This document shows, one piece after another, positions 11,357 to 25,704 of a stretch of DNA of 64,000 nucleotides. The notes under the pieces are model-generated. The model was not told the origin of the DNA. It saw only the letters and a program-made list of their open reading frames with translations, and searched no databases. Source of the stretch: Sycobia sp. Sy_11 (taxonomy: Eukaryota; Arthropoda; Insecta; Hymenoptera; Epichrysomallidae); the NCBI GenBank assembly GCA_018907035.1, contig JACCIC010000003.1, forward strand, positions 1,271,001 to 1,335,000, read 5' to 3'. Numbering within the stretch: the stretch's first letter is position 1; each line of letters starts with the position of its first letter. The position numbers and the translations under genes were made by a program.

Positions 11357-13368
11357 CCAATGGTTATTTGAATGGGCCCGATATTGCATTAAAAGACGAA
11401 AAGGAAAGACAAAGTTTTTTTTACTAAAAATATGGGAGAAGCGGCATAGGATTGGCATCGATATATTAAAAATTATGAGATCATTACTTCAACAAAAGTT
11501 CTTGGACAGTGTTGCCATATGAATAACGAAACTATCATAATCGATTTGTCAATTGATTTAAATAGTTAGCATTTCCATTGATTTAGATAACACAAACACA
11601 TGTAATTAATTAAGTATGGAAACAATTTTCATTTGTTTTACTGTATACGTAACCACTTGTCACCTCTTATCGATGAGGCCAGTAGGTGATTTTACACCGA
11701 CACGTTTTACTAAATCATTTACAGTAATCTTCTTACATAATTAAATTACTGCACTGCCAAGGAAAAAGTCACATGTGTTTGAGTCCTGAATTTAGCTCTC
11801 GCTCACAGAGACTGTTTGCGATTGCGAAACAGATTGTTTCTAATATACCCAATAACATCTGCAATATTTGGACATAATATATGCATTCCGATAATTAGCT
11901 TAAAATTCGTCACCTTTTACAACACTTTGTGCGACCACAACGATTGTATTTGTTATTAAAATATATAATAATATACAGCTTAGTCCCTTATTATTAGCAC
12001 CATTATTTACAAACATAAATAGAACAAAGTTACACAGTATTAAAAAACAGAAGTCAAAAACTTGCTGTAAAAAAAAATGGACATTCATGTGCATTAATAC
12101 TGTCATCTTTGTTAGATTTCCACCGTAAAATGATTAATTGAATGATTAAAAAATTACTGCAAATATTATACATTATTTGATTTATATTGTTTTCATGTAT
12201 CATCCGTATACGCAACATATGTCCCGAATCATTAAGAATATTAATGCAGGTTAGAAAAATGATACAAATAAAGCATCGTTAATAATTTATAATACATGTT
12301 TTATCATTCTTTTTATGCCTTTTAATATAAAAGTATACAGTTCTTCTTGCGGGAAACAGTCCCGAGTGAGGTGAACGATATGTTTGAGGAAATTTGAAAT
12401 ATTTGCCGAAGTGCATATTCGGTCAAAATTTTAAAACTAGACTCATCATTGGATCAAAGGGGCATTGGAAAGAATGGCTGCACAAATGTTCTAGTTACAG
12501 CATGTTACAGTCAAATCCAGGACCCAGACAAATGATTCACTCCTTGTGTAAGTGAACAGCAAGCAAAGTTGTCAAAAGTTGAACGCACAGCGTTTTACCG
12601 CCATTGTTTGTACGTGTTCGCATTATTCTTGATGTAGACCTCGGTCCGACTAGTTGATAAATGCACGTATATTACAAGTTTTTATCAGATACTGAATTCT
12701 AATACTCTAAAAGTATATGAAAGTGTTAGTTTCGCAAATAATACAATAATTTACAACCACTAAAATCTAGATCAATAACGAAATGTTTTAAAGTAATTAT
12801 GAAGAATAATATATACTTATATAAATTTTAACAGCGTATATATCTCGATATGGATGAACAATAAAATTGGTTATTATTTTTTTTTTTTCATGAATTCGGA
12901 AATATCTGGAAGCCAGTTATTGACAATGTACTATTCGTCCTTTAACCTCCTTACAAGAGGTTGGATGCAATTTGTCATATATAACGTATCATTCGCACAT
13001 TGAAACATGTATATATTATATACGTACGTCCTGATTTCTGTAAAACGTCTAATTCACTTTGCTTATATATTATTATCATCTTTTTAACCTTTTTTAAATA
13101 ACTGAATGTGATAACATATAATTGCACGCCCTGTTTCGAGCAAGACGAGCACAATGGATGAAATTATATATAGGATATAATGAATATGACATAATTTTCT
13201 TTTTTATTCGTATATAAACACTGATTTTTTCGATTTGAAATTATGATTTAAATACGTGCAACAAACCATGCTTTTCAAATTTTAATATTATTGAATTATA
13301 ATTGAATTATAATCAGGTTATATTTATAAAAACTCGCTTTCGAAGTTCCCCCATACCTCTTGACTTTC

Positions 13369-13369
<1 letters not shown>

Positions 13370-13418
<49 letters not shown>
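13370..13418. repeat. (TA)n microsatellite
   Basis: Uninterrupted AT dinucleotide tract of about 48 bp. Confidence 0.95.
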
Positions 13419-13421
<3 letters not shown>

Positions 13422-13660
13422 TTAAATAGCAATAAAGGCCTCTTTATTCGAAATTCGTAATTAATTAGGTTTATGCAATGTGAATAAAATTACTTAAAAT
13501 TATTAACTTGATGTAAATAGCCGCTTAGCCGTTCTATTATACGGACTCTTAACCACAGGCTAAAATACCCAGCCGCGAATAGACTTTATTAATAGAACTT
13601 GCCAGATTTTCAAGGATCGCGCACTCAAGGTCTATATATAAAGGTGGCTTTAATAAAATA

Positions 13661-13662
<2 letters not shown>

Positions 13663-13714
<52 letters not shown>

Positions 13715-13730
13715 AATAATAATAATAATA
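13663..13730. repeat. Compound (TA)n(TAA)n microsatellite
   Basis: (TA)n at 13,663-13,708 is joined directly to about eight TAA trinucleotide units ending near 13,730. Confidence 0.95.
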
Positions 13731-14108
13731 CGATCTGACGGTGTACAAAGCGACCCGTTTATAAAAGACGCTTAAGATCCCCACTTTTCCCTTTATTTGG
13801 GATTGAATTTTGCATAAATAAGAGATAATTCGAAATGCATGATTGTTTATCGTATTTAGCAACACCTACGCGCTAATTATGTCAAACTCCAAACTGAGCT
13901 CCGGACAGAAGTTACGTATATATTATACTCTATTGTAAGCTTTATATACAGGGGATCTGTAAAGGCTTATACAGCCATATTGCAGCATGCTTATAGGATA
14001 GAGTGACTAATTTTATAGTTAAACATTAGAATTGATTGTTATATATAGAATTTGTTCTTAATGAATCAAATTGACGACTTTATTTAATTTTTTATTCTTT
14101 CGGAAAAG

Positions 14109-14111
<3 letters not shown>

Positions 14112-14169
<58 letters not shown>
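14112..14169. repeat. (TA)n microsatellite
   Basis: Uninterrupted TA dinucleotide tract of about 57 bp. Confidence 0.95.
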
Positions 14170-14174
<5 letters not shown>

Positions 14175-14559
14175 TAAAATCAAATTCGCACGAGTATTAT
14201 ATTTTACGTCATATATAAAATATAATATTTGTATTTTTCATGTAACTATTAATTTATTTGATATATTTAAGAACTTCTGATATATTTCCAAGAAATATAA
14301 GTACTATATATAATTGAATATAAAACTTTATTGTATAACAATGTGTTAGATAATAAAGTTGTAAGCCTTTACCTTTGATCTTTCAAATTATTTCAAACCA
14401 TTCTCGTACTGGCGCTCGAATCGGTACCCCTAACACCTCTTTTTAATGTCAAATTTGAATTTTTCCCAAAAACTAAAAATTTTCCATTTACGCTCAATAT
14501 CGTGCCCTTTAATTTCATACGAGAATACGATTCGATAAACAGGAAAAATACGAGCCGCT

Positions 14560-14940
14560 GCAGATCTTTATAAATCTGTACAGTATATATGTGCGCCCAC
14601 GCACGTGTGTACATGTGCTTTTATATAAATGTGTATGAAGCGTATAATACTTATTGTGTATACACTGTATAAGAAGCGAGGCCGAGGGGGTAGGTGTCAA
14701 AGTTCCCCTAGGGGTGGCCAATAGATATATAAGTGCACCCAAGAGAAAGGGAGGGAGAGGAAACTGGGACGAGGCCGGGCCACGTCGATTCTCCCGGCGA
14801 TGCGGCTCGACGAGAGCGGGTGTCGAGGAAGATGCGGGTATTTTCTCGGAAACGTATGCCTCGCCCTTATTACTCGCGTATAATATATACTCGTAAGAAT
14901 GCATTTTATAGCTGTGTGCGCGCGTGTAAGTATATATAAA
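14560..14940. other. GC-rich island, unassigned
   Basis: This segment is clearly GC- and CpG-richer than its surroundings, with purine-rich plus-strand runs around 14,735-14,765. Long frames occur in several phases on both strands (the longest is 171 codons on the minus strand from 15,030 to 14,515). None shows a recognisable domain, and simultaneous openness in several frames argues against coding. It could be a promoter or first-exon island, or an old insertion. Confidence 0.35.
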
Positions 14941-15327
14941 AAACTCCCGTTCTTTTTCAAGACTGTATGTATAAAATAAAAGTGTCGTAGGATTCGTAGG
15001 TCCATGTCCAGTAATTATCCATCTATACATAAAAAAAAAATATCTTAATTTTTAAGTTTTTCACGCGCGTAAAATTAGAGAGGTTATATCAGGTCGGATA
15101 TATTATTTTTTACAGAAATTAGGGTTTCAGCTAAGAAATATGCATATACTTCTAGATTATCCTCCAATTATATTAATATTGTGTGGGGCAGTGTTTAAAT
15201 AATCCAACATATCTCGTCACTAAAAAAAATTATATGAAACATTTTTTTACAAAATGTTAATGCTTCGAAATCTATTAATGTTTACTAATTTAGAGGCGTA
15301 TAAAAAAAGTAAATTTTATGTTCAAAT

Positions 15328-15696
15328 CTTGTGTTAGATTATTTTAGCCTTCTATAAACAATAAAGCAAAAAATACTTGAAACTAAATATTGGACGTAAA
15401 GGGATGTAAACATATGTGTCTACTGGATCTTATTACGATTTGCGCATTTGCTGCCCTGCGTGGCAAATGATTTCTGAGTTTATTGTTTAGATGCCTGATA
15501 TTTTCCTATAGGTTTTAAGCTTCTCACAAAGGTTTGCAGAGTTTTCAATTTCGAGTACTGCAGCGAGTCTTGCGTCGTCCTTTCGTTTGAACAGACGTCT
15601 TTTCTTTCCTCGTTTGAAATAAAGTGCATGTTAAAAGATTATTTCGTGTATCTTTATTTTAACATTCCACCTACTATATTTAATAAAAATTCAATA
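15328..15696 (+). repeat. Dispersed repeat copy 2 (about 369 bp)
   Basis: Same orientation as copy 1 at 10,314-10,689, about 5 kb downstream. Substitutions and short indels are concentrated in its left half (for example around 15,398-15,410 and 15,487-15,508). The right half is nearly identical to copy 1. It lacks the 105-codon frame found in copy 1, which supports a non-coding interpretation. Confidence 0.8.
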
Positions 15697-18205
15697 TCTT
15701 ATAATGCTGGAGTATATTTCTATTGGAAAAACTACTTCAAATTTTATGTTTTAATAGTTCAAAAGCCTAATGTTATATTAACTTGATGATACACTGAATG
15801 ATTAAACTAAATAAAACGATGTTTAAATCGGTTCACTTAATATTTTGGAGAAGGATTAAGTATTTTTTATTTTATCTACGACTAATACTTTATAAATAAC
15901 ATATTTTAAGTTCAAAATTACTCTTCTATTTATAATTACAAACTGTAACTCTTTTTTTACTTAATATCTACTAAAGAAACATATACAGAAATAAAAAGTA
16001 TTGACAAAAACAAGATTATAGATAAATAGCAAGCTTCATAGAAGAAAAGAAAAAATAAAATCAAGAAATACTCAAATAAGCTTTATGCAAATTTAAAAAA
16101 TATTATTAACAAATTGATTAATCCGTGAATTTCTTTATGGAATATATATAACAAAAGAAAGATAAATTTGTATATACGGTAAAAATATCTAAATTAAGTT
16201 AAATTAAATAGATAAACATTTATCATTTATTATTTATTGCAACGAATGGTTCAATTATACTAATTTATCGCATCACTATCCATTTATCTCAAATTTTCTG
16301 CATTTTAAAATAAAATCTATAGATGTTTCATAATTAGTTTATTTTCAATTAAGTATTTATTTTGTGCAATATTTTTTAAACACATATTTTCAAAGCGAAA
16401 CGAGCATCATATACTTTTTTTTGAATATAGGAATGATTAAACTTATGTATAAATCCTAATATATATGTACATATTTACCTATATATTTATTATCGAAATT
16501 GATAATATTTGAAAATTAGCTTAAATAACATCTAAAAGTTTTGGTGTAAATCAAACTGCAAAAAAGCGTTAGTCAGAGCAATGATAAATTAAAATTTTTG
16601 GTCAACGTATTGGATTATTTATCAGATCTTGTACATTATGTTTCGTATTAAATTTTGGATTATTGAATCGACATGAAGTTATATATAAAAAATTAATAGA
16701 TTAATATGCTTAAAACTTACGACATTCTTCAGTTAACCTGCCAGTTGATTATTATTACAAATTGTCAATAAAAAACTAATTGTTTTATTCAATGAAATAA
16801 TAAAGGTGCTGTCTTGTTTACAAATTGTAAATACTTCGGTAACCTTCTGCGTTAATTTTGTATGAAACTTCACATATATTTACCGATGTTCACTATATGC
16901 ATCTATTAAAATTTTGTAACTTTACAGAGCCACATATGTATTAGTTAATTAGATTATTCGTTGCGCGCATTCTTGTAGTAGTTATTTTAACGGGCACAAT
17001 GACTTAATTAACATTCCCATGTCAAACGCATCGTTTGTTTAATGTAAATTTTAAAATTCAAGCCTGTGAATCATCTGCACGATTGTATCGTACTATTTTA
17101 TAAAGTCAAATTGCATCTACTATACAATTCTATCTTGCTATGAAAAAAATTATATTGTATTTACTTTTCATGCTACAATTAAAAACTTTGAAGAAAATTA
17201 TCTATATAAAGTTCCGTAAATAATCAATAATCAATTGATTTAAAAGCACGTTTTATCTTCCATTATACGTAATTTTATCTGACAGCTTAAAACTATATAC
17301 GTTTTAATTTCATCTTGTACGAGAATAGCCGTAATGTAAGTCACTAATGAACCTATTTTTATAGGACGGATTTCCGGACTTTCAATTATATATAGAGTTC
17401 ATATGAAGAGAAATTGAAAGAAAGTTATGAACATAAGGCTGATATTAGAAATGTGTTAAAAAATGAAATTAAAACCTTCAAACTAAAACTAAATAGACTT
17501 TATAAAAAATGTAATGTAAAATTTTAAATCATTCATTGGTATATTATATAAGTTGGATTATTTTGCTTAAAATGAATTCATATTTTATTATTTATCGTCT
17601 TATTATGGATTTTATCGAGTTCTTGATATAATTACAGTATGGTGTCAAAGCCAAACGTAAAAGTTATACATATATATTTATGTAAATTGAAAAATAGTCG
17701 TATAGAAAAAAATTCTTATATAAAATCATATCTTTTTAAAACGTCCAACTAATACTTGGTTGACAAAATAATGTCTTAATACCTATAGATCTTTATATAT
17801 TGCATCCAATATTTTTTGCGTTAAATTTTATTATTCAAAATGAGAAAGAAGATAAATTAATTAAAGCAATTTTCAAATCAATAAATCTGTTAACTATATA
17901 TATTTATAGAACATTATATTCTTTCTACCCCTATTTATAATTCATTCATTATATGATATTTTTTAAGATAACAATTTTATGATATTTCTTCTGAATTTCA
18001 TGTCGAATGAAAATGAACTCTAATCGAATTTTCGCAATATAATAGCTTAATAAGATAGCAAATTTTTATTTGAAAAATATTATCATACACCACTGACAAA
18101 TATGACATCGTTTCATTATACGCTTTCATCAACAGTAACAGCTTATAATTAATTTTACGGTTATAACATGCATTAATAACGATCTGTTTATTGGGGAACA
18201 TTTTC

Positions 18206-18210
<5 letters not shown>

Positions 18211-18243
<33 letters not shown>
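18211..18243. repeat. (GT)n microsatellite
   Basis: Perfect TG dinucleotide tract of about 33 bp. Confidence 0.95.
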
Positions 18244-18244
<1 letters not shown>

Positions 18245-19923
18245 GTATGATTTTTAGAACGTTAATTCAACTAAATGCATAATATACTATTTGGACAGAT
18301 CACCCCGCGCATTTATAACGCTCGCGATATCGTTTCTATATAATACTCCCGTCGTTTTGAATTGCCCGTGTATTACTCTGTATCTTCAATATAAAGTTAA
18401 AATTAGATTTACCGGCCTTATTCGCCGGCCCGTCGGCAGACTCTGTACTATGCACTAAATCCGTTTAAGTTTATATAATTGAAAGGTACATAACGGGGTT
18501 ATTATACGCGTAAACGTCCTCGATGAATTTGCGAAGCCGCAATTTATATATACGTATTAAATTATTTTTAATACGTTTAACGTATTGAGGAGAAAAAATG
18601 TTCTGTGCTATAATATTGTATTGTTTTCGTACACTTATACCGATCTTTATGCCCTCTTTCATTATATGAATCGATTATCAATTTTATTCCGATGGTATAC
18701 TTACGATATAGTATATCAAAAATATCGTTTCTGTACAGGTTCCAACTTATTCCATCAGTTAAAAAGTACTTTTTCTTTAAAAATAAATTGGTATTTAATT
18801 ATAAATATTAAATTGGTATATTTATCTGTCAAATACAGTTGATAAAAGTTTCTTTCTAAGAAATTAAATTTTTTTAAATTATAATTTAAGAAGTGATTAA
18901 AAAATATAGTTACTGATCTACCTTTTACAAGTCCATGTGAATTTTCACTTAATTATTCATATGTAATTATATGACGTTCTTATATGAGAACATTTTAAAT
19001 ATTAAATATTAAATTTTAATCCAATGTAATTATATAAGAATATTTTAAATGTTAGCATCATTCATTTATTATAATTAATCCATTCTGATTTTATATAGAA
19101 TTATATCTAGAAAGTGAAAAGTTTTACGTTGAAACAAAGTACGATGTTTATAATTTTTAAGAATCCAAGTAGAAGTTTAGCATTACAAGACGTTTAACTT
19201 TATTTATAATATAGTATCGTTAATGAATTATGTTAAATATAAAGGATTCTTATAGCAAATTAATTAATTCGTTTGATTATCGTAAATAGAACTACACTAA
19301 AATCTAACTTCGTCTCTTTACTGTATTTTACATTTATATGAATTTCTACCGTGAAAAGTAAATTATTAATATGAGATAAATAATGGCATTAAAGAATCTC
19401 GTTTCATTATTGCCATAATAATCTTTACATTCCTTTATACCTTCTCAGAAACTGCCAATTTTTCAAGAATTGGATTGTGCACTATCGAGAATGAAATCAA
19501 CTATCCTGACATAGGAATATATGAATTTTTAAAAATAATGTATAAAATTCTTAGTATTCGGAGAAAATCGGTTGGAGCAGCGGTTAATATACGAAGAATT
19601 GGCCTTGGAAAACTTCCGAGATGCGCCAGGTCAATATATAAAAGGGAAACAAACCATCGAGGGGAGATCATGGAAGAAGACGGGGTTACGGAAAAAAGTC
19701 CAGAAACTCTAGGAATATAGAGAAATACTATATATTAGTGCTTGCGCGTAGCGCCCCTCTACACATCTCTTTCGTATATGTTTTTATTTACATTATGTTG
19801 AGAAATTAGATCGCTAAAAGAGAAACGGCTTTTTCGTCTAATGTGCACAAATGTATACCCATTTGAACGTAAACTAAATGTAATTCCACGCGTTTGCGAA
19901 AACGAGAGAAGAAGATTCGTATA

Positions 19924-19959
19924 TAGTAGTAGTAGTAGTAATAGTAGTAGTAGTAGTAG

Positions 19960-20011
<52 letters not shown>
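19924..20011. repeat. Compound (TAG)n(TA)n microsatellite
   Basis: About twelve TAG trinucleotide units (one interrupted by TAA) at 19,924-19,961 pass into (TA)n to 20,011. Confidence 0.95.
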
Positions 20012-20013
<2 letters not shown>

Positions 20014-20109
20014 TTCGTGACATGCTCGTGACTCGGGACCATACAAACATTGCATGTCGTAGGCTAGAGCATAGGTGAATAAAACATTAGTTGTGTGTAT
20101 AGGGCCCTA

Positions 20110-20112
<3 letters not shown>

Positions 20113-20157
<45 letters not shown>
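20113..20157. repeat. (TA)n microsatellite
   Basis: Uninterrupted AT dinucleotide tract of about 45 bp. Confidence 0.95.
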
Positions 20158-20160
<3 letters not shown>

Positions 20161-20381
20161 GTTTCTGCACATGCGTGTGATGTATACGTGTTCACATGCA
20201 TTCATGTATATGATAATACTATATATACATAGGTAATCGATGCCGTTTCCATGGCGACTGAGGCAAGCACCGCATTATGTCTTTTTCCTTTTTCTCTCCC
20301 TTCTAATATATACATGCTGCACGATATGCACACACAAGAGACTTTCTTTGTTAGTTCGATCATAAAATGTCGATATTCCTA

Positions 20382-20426
<45 letters not shown>

Positions 20427-20427
20427 A
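20382..20427. repeat. (TC)n microsatellite
   Basis: TC dinucleotide tract with one CG interruption near 20,391, about 46 bp. Confidence 0.9.
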
Positions 20428-22000
20428 TTTCCCTCTTGCGTTTTGCCGATTATTATGTGATGGTGAAGGATCCCTCCACATTTTTTAGCGTTTTGAAACC
20501 CTCACCCCTGGCTCATCTACTATCCCTCTTTTGATAAAAATGCAATACAAGTAAAAATAAATACCATGTGAATGTAGGTATTTAGCCATAGTGCAAGACC
20601 TATATAAATAAAATAAAGGAAAATGGAGAATTCTAAGGAAGATTATACTTTTATACGCTTTTTCACGTCCTCTAGCAATATAGATGTAAATATAGAAATT
20701 CTTGAAGGATTGGAAGGAAAAATATTATTGTAATAATATCACAAATGCGTGCACGCACCCACCAGAAAAATTATTATTTAAAAAAAAATTTACACAAAGA
20801 TAATAGCATAAATGGGCCATTATTACCGATGATTTAACATATGGGCTTTATTATTTAAATCTACAATTTTTCAGCTATAAATTCTATATTGTAATAAAAT
20901 TTTTATAGAACCATTACAGTTCAATTGGTTCAAAACAAAAACCACAATAAATTAATACTTTTATTCGAGTATATATAGCTCTTTACATTTGAATAGCAAG
21001 AAACAAAAATTCATGAATCGCCTTACAATGGAGGATTATCATTGCGTTACATCAATATCAAAATCTATAGGGTCGAAGAAGAAATATAATCAAAAATTGC
21101 TGTTTCAGTAAAAGATAAAACTGCTGGAAATTATTTTTTCATCTATAAAAATTATGCTGTATTTATGAATGTAATAATCATCAAAAATGCATTTTCTATT
21201 ACTATTATATTACAATTCAATGACGATTTCATTGCTACGTAGCAATTACATTAGAATTTAACAGTGATAAAAAGGGTTTCTGCGCCCAAGGAGTGAATAA
21301 ATATTCTCGAGAACGAGTGATGTAAAACTATAGTTTCCCTCTGTAAAAAAAAAATGTCCACCTTTCCTCTAGATATCGATGCAATCCATTTTACGATCCG
21401 ATTTACTTCTATTCGAATCGAACCTCGTGATTTCCACTATACTATCGTATGGCCTTTGTAAAATTTTACGGATTAACGACCTATTTACAAACACGACTAA
21501 TGCGATAAAAACATTTCAAAACTCGTTAATTTTATAAAAATACGAATAAAAATTCAAAGCAACCCGAATGAATTTGCGCACATTATTCGGGGGTAAATTA
21601 ATGAAATTCGAAAGAATTAAAAATAAATAATAAATAATTTTATGAATGTTAAATGTAATATAAAAGATTTAATATTTTAGTTGGCTTATGTTAGGATATA
21701 CCATTAAATCTTGTAAGACGTTTTTATCTTAATAAATGTATATTATCTGTCAAATTCACTATGAAATATTTTAAGTAGACAGAAAACTTGCAACTGCTGC
21801 TATCAATATATGTATATATTAGATGATTTTGTCGATGTGTTCGATATAAATTACGCCTATATAGCGTTGATAATTTTGTGCGAAAGGCCATAAAAAATTT
21901 TTGTTTAGTTTCGCGCAAAACGAGCGTGCAAGTATAACGGATGCGCGAGCACATTTCGGGAAATCGATTGAATCCTCGAATCTCTTATTCCGTTATCTTA

Positions 22001-22341
22001 ACACACACACACATGCGCGCGCGCGCGTCCACGCGCGTATGTATATATATAGATAATGACTGAGAGTGTGTAGGTGCCTGTCTGCACGCGGTACTTGCTG
22101 CCTTATCCTCGCTTCCCTTCTTTTCTATTCTTCCCTCTTCACAACGCAGCTACCGTGCCGCTGTATAATGTCTACAACGCGGATCGGTCCATCCCTCTCT
22201 AGTGCGGCCTCCTTTTGCTTCTACTCGAGCCCCTACATATACTTGTTTAACTATACATACACATCAAAATACACCCAAGCGCACGCGCGCGAGCGTATAT
22301 GCTAGATTATATAACCACGGCGCATAGAGTGCGCGCACAGG

Positions 22342-22429
<88 letters not shown>

Positions 22430-22760
22430 AAGCTGGAGCGAGAGAGCAGAGTGGGGTTTCGACCCAGTTTCACCCCGGCGTGCGCGCTGGCCTCGTCTTG
22501 CGCAATCAATACTTACGCCGCGGGTAAGCCCCTCCTTCCGCTCTCTCCAGCTTTCCCCACCCTTCTAGCGTTTCATCCCTCCCCGCTTTCTTTTCGCCCC
22601 ATTGTTTTCCACACTGCTTTTCCGCTTTCTTTCTGGCTTTTCCCTCATTTCCTTTTTACTCGCGTCCCATTTTATTTAGTCATCAGATGTGCACGGTATA
22701 TTATACCTATATATAGCTGTCTCTCTTATCCTGATCACTCGCTTCCGTATTGTATCATAG
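22001..22760. other. GC-rich island with (CA)n, (CG)n and pyrimidine-rich sequence
   Basis: A short (CA)n at 22,001-22,012 is followed by alternating CG at about 22,014-22,028. Next come a GC-richer body, the compound repeat at 22,344-22,429, and a strongly pyrimidine-rich plus strand at about 22,530-22,660. Frames of up to 120 codons on the plus strand translate into low-complexity Pro/Ser/Phe sequence and are not convincing genes. The island might mark a promoter, but I see no defined start. Confidence 0.35.
22344..22429. repeat. Compound (GA)n(GT)n microsatellite
   Basis: About 60 bp of perfect GA repeat (22,344-22,403) switches to about 27 bp of GT repeat (22,402-22,429). The GA half is a homopurine mirror repeat with triplex potential; the GT half has Z-DNA potential. 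Confidence 0.95.
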
Positions 22761-23978
22761 CTTTCTAATTTGAAAACGAGAAGATTCGAATATTTTTTTA
22801 CTTTATTTATTATATTTATATTCTATATATGTAATATATAAATAATTATGGTAATATGAACAATTTTTGTTTCCGCATTTCTGATGTTTCAAGTTCTATA
22901 GTAACTTTAGTAAACTTTAGGAAAATTTATAAAAAAATTCAGGTCGTAAAGCTTGTGCTAAAGCTCCAGTTTTTGATACTTGCCAATTCTTTGAAAGTAA
23001 ATTTCAATGAGAATCTTAAATATTTATATGAGCAACTGATCAATGGTATAGAAAGAAATTTTTACACTCGAAATATGCTGTTTCACAAACATAAATAAAA
23101 ACTTCCGCATGAGAAGTCGTATTAAACCTTAATCTTTTAAAAAATACCCTCTTTGAACCTGTATAAGTACGGCAGATCTTAAGCTGATCAAATTGTTCAT
23201 TCCACACACAATCACATTTTTAAAAATTATAGAAAATTAATAATCTTTTATTAATATTAAAATTAGTGGTAATGAGAAAGAATATTTGAATAAATAATAA
23301 AGAAAAAACAATGCTCACATGTAAAAGTAAAAATAAGTGCATGAAAATACAATTGAAAGTACATACAATTGATTGAAGATTAAGCCTACAGAATGATTTA
23401 TAAATAAACTAAATTATATAAATCAAAAGAAAAAACGGGGTTATGCGGTATTTTATCCGAGAATTTACCAAATTTAATTGCATTTGTCAGTCTTCAAGCA
23501 CTTGAACATTCCATACCCATGATCAAAAAGTTAATTTGCTGCTTCTGGCCCCTTCAATTATAACTGATTATAATTTTTATTCAACATTTAAAAATATCTG
23601 TTGGATCTGGAATATTATAATTTTTAAAAAGGCAGAAATAATTCTCATGAAACAATTCTGTCTCTTCGCTACTACAGTAAATTGTACATGAACGTATTCT
23701 CCGTGTATAAGTTGATGATATGGTTTATGTTTTTCATTGCGTTTATTCCCTTATTACACAGGTTACCAGGTCGAAATATCGATTGCCTTTTAGATAAAAC
23801 TGACTTATATTGAGAAATGTCCATTTTGGATCGTTAAACAATTTTTTTTCAGGCGAATGCACACGTGCGGAGCTAGAAGTCTTGGAGATGGTTCTACAGC
23901 TACAAAAACCAGAGGAATACACAGGAGCACTGTTTCTGATTGTCAATAAGATTTTCTTTCTATAATATCTTTTGTGAA

Positions 23979-23983
<5 letters not shown>

Positions 23984-24052
<69 letters not shown>
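23984..24052. repeat. (GA)n microsatellite
   Basis: Perfect GA dinucleotide tract of about 68 bp. It is the longest uninterrupted GA run in the window. Confidence 0.95.
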
Positions 24053-24053
<1 letters not shown>

Positions 24054-25697
24054 ACAATATACAGAGAGGCTGGTAGATAAAACGAGAAACAGAGACTGAG
24101 AAGGATATTAACGAAAAGAAATACCAGACGCGTGCACGATATCAAGCATGATATTGGGAACTCGAATCGTTGCCATGACCTCTTGTAGGTAAATTGGGAA
24201 TCAGCATAAGCCAACAAACGTCCTAGAGTAGCATGCAATAACATTGTATTTATGTATTTTCAACTATAAATCTAATTTCTATAGATGTCGGACATTTCGC
24301 AGTACATCGTAAAATGTGTTAGAAGGACTACTGCGCGGTAATTGGTTAGATAGCAAAACATCCGAGAAATCTAGCCTTAGTTTTCATGGCTTCCTGAGAC
24401 CGAATGACGTTTTATGATTGGTCTATGACGTTTGAACGCTCGTCCGCAAGAAGCAGCAGTAAAGCTGATCGTATCGCTTCTTTCTGATATTTTATTTTTC
24501 TCGAATTTAATAATAACAATGGACTTTGAAAAGCCTCCCTCATCCGTAAATATTCGCTGGCTTGGTTTGTTATCAGCTTTATATACGAAGACATATCGGT
24601 GTACTATTAAAAGCCACGTATCCATTTGAGTTCCCACCTGCCAATATAGTGTACAAGACTTTTCATTATACATATGGTTTATCATTTTGAAGAATAATGA
24701 TAATTATTGGAGAAAACTGATCAAATTCATTATTTAATCTAAATACTTCCTTAAATTCATCATGTTTTATATAGATTTTTAAAATTAAATTTCAATTCAA
24801 ATTCATACATTAAAAACAAATCGTGGAAAGCTTTTTAACTCTTGAGTAGGTCAAGGGTTAGATTCAAATAATATTATCAGATCCAACGATTTTATGGCTC
24901 CTTCTTAAAATTAAAATTTTGTAAAAATTATTTAACAGTTAAAGAATCTTTAAAATATAATATTTTTATCTAAGTAAATGTATTATTATTTAGTAATATC
25001 TATTTCATTTTTTTGAAACGGTGGACCTGTCAGCTTTGAAAAATTCATATTACCTCCGCGACCTAGAAATCCTATACAGATCGTATATCTCACTAACTTC
25101 ACCTGGATTATGCTCCAATTCGCTATTTCTTTCATAGCGACTTTTTTATTATACACATTTTTTGGGTCAATAACATAATGATCCATGCCATAATATTAGT
25201 ATGAAATGTTCAACAGTTTTAGTTCGTTCATTTGGTTTTATTATTTGTTTATTATAAGTTTTTATTTGTTTCCAATATGGAATTTCATCCCGTTAATTAC
25301 CATAAAAAAATGAAAAAAAACTACACTGACATACTGCTTATTTCATGATGATTCATTGACATATGGTTAAAATATGTAAAATGTAATAAATTGTCAAAAT
25401 AATTGACTTGCATAATAAATTTTTTTCGTTTTTCAAAAAATTAACATTCTCGTACCAAATGATGGGACCTTATATGAAAAAGAATTATAAGTATGCTTCC
25501 TGGCCCTCAAATTTTGATTAAGTGACCCAAAGAGCATATAGAAACGTACAGCTACTTTTTTGGACCTCGAAATGTTTATTGGTTCCTACCGTGGCGCCAG
25601 GACTATATTCTAACGCGAATTTAGGGCACGCGCATGGTTCAATAGCGCGAGCATCGCTGATATAAGAGAGGAAGAGAAAGAGAGAGGCACGGAGAGC

Positions 25698-25704
<7 letters not shown>

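Larger units (their letters stand above)
10690..15327. other. AT-rich stretch with microsatellites
   Basis: No supported gene. It contains several simple repeats (listed) and one GC-rich island at about 14,560-14,940 (listed). The segment 10,895-11,240 looks like single-copy or old repeat DNA, but I cannot assign it. Confidence 0.5.
15700..21990. other. AT-rich stretch with microsatellites
   Basis: No supported gene across this interval. The simple repeats within it are listed separately. Several 60-85 codon frames exist but have AT-rich, low-information translations without domains. Confidence 0.5.

Noticed and set aside
11255..11458. Poly-Asn protein on the minus strand
   Set aside because: It is produced by the (ATT/GTT)n repeat, without flanking domain sequence.
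14515..15030. 171-codon minus-strand frame
   Set aside because: Overlaps several other open frames on both strands in a GC-rich island, has no recognisable domain, and its translation is rich in His/Tyr/Thr from repeat-like DNA. Not supported as a gene.
21395..21440. GGTTCGA-like B-box suggesting a tRNA
   Set aside because: No acceptor stem, anticodon arm or A-box at the right distance on the minus strand.
22299..22768. 120- and 89-codon plus-strand frames in the GC-rich island
   Set aside because: They begin in the (GA)n(GT)n repeat and continue in pyrimidine-rich low-complexity sequence; no domain.
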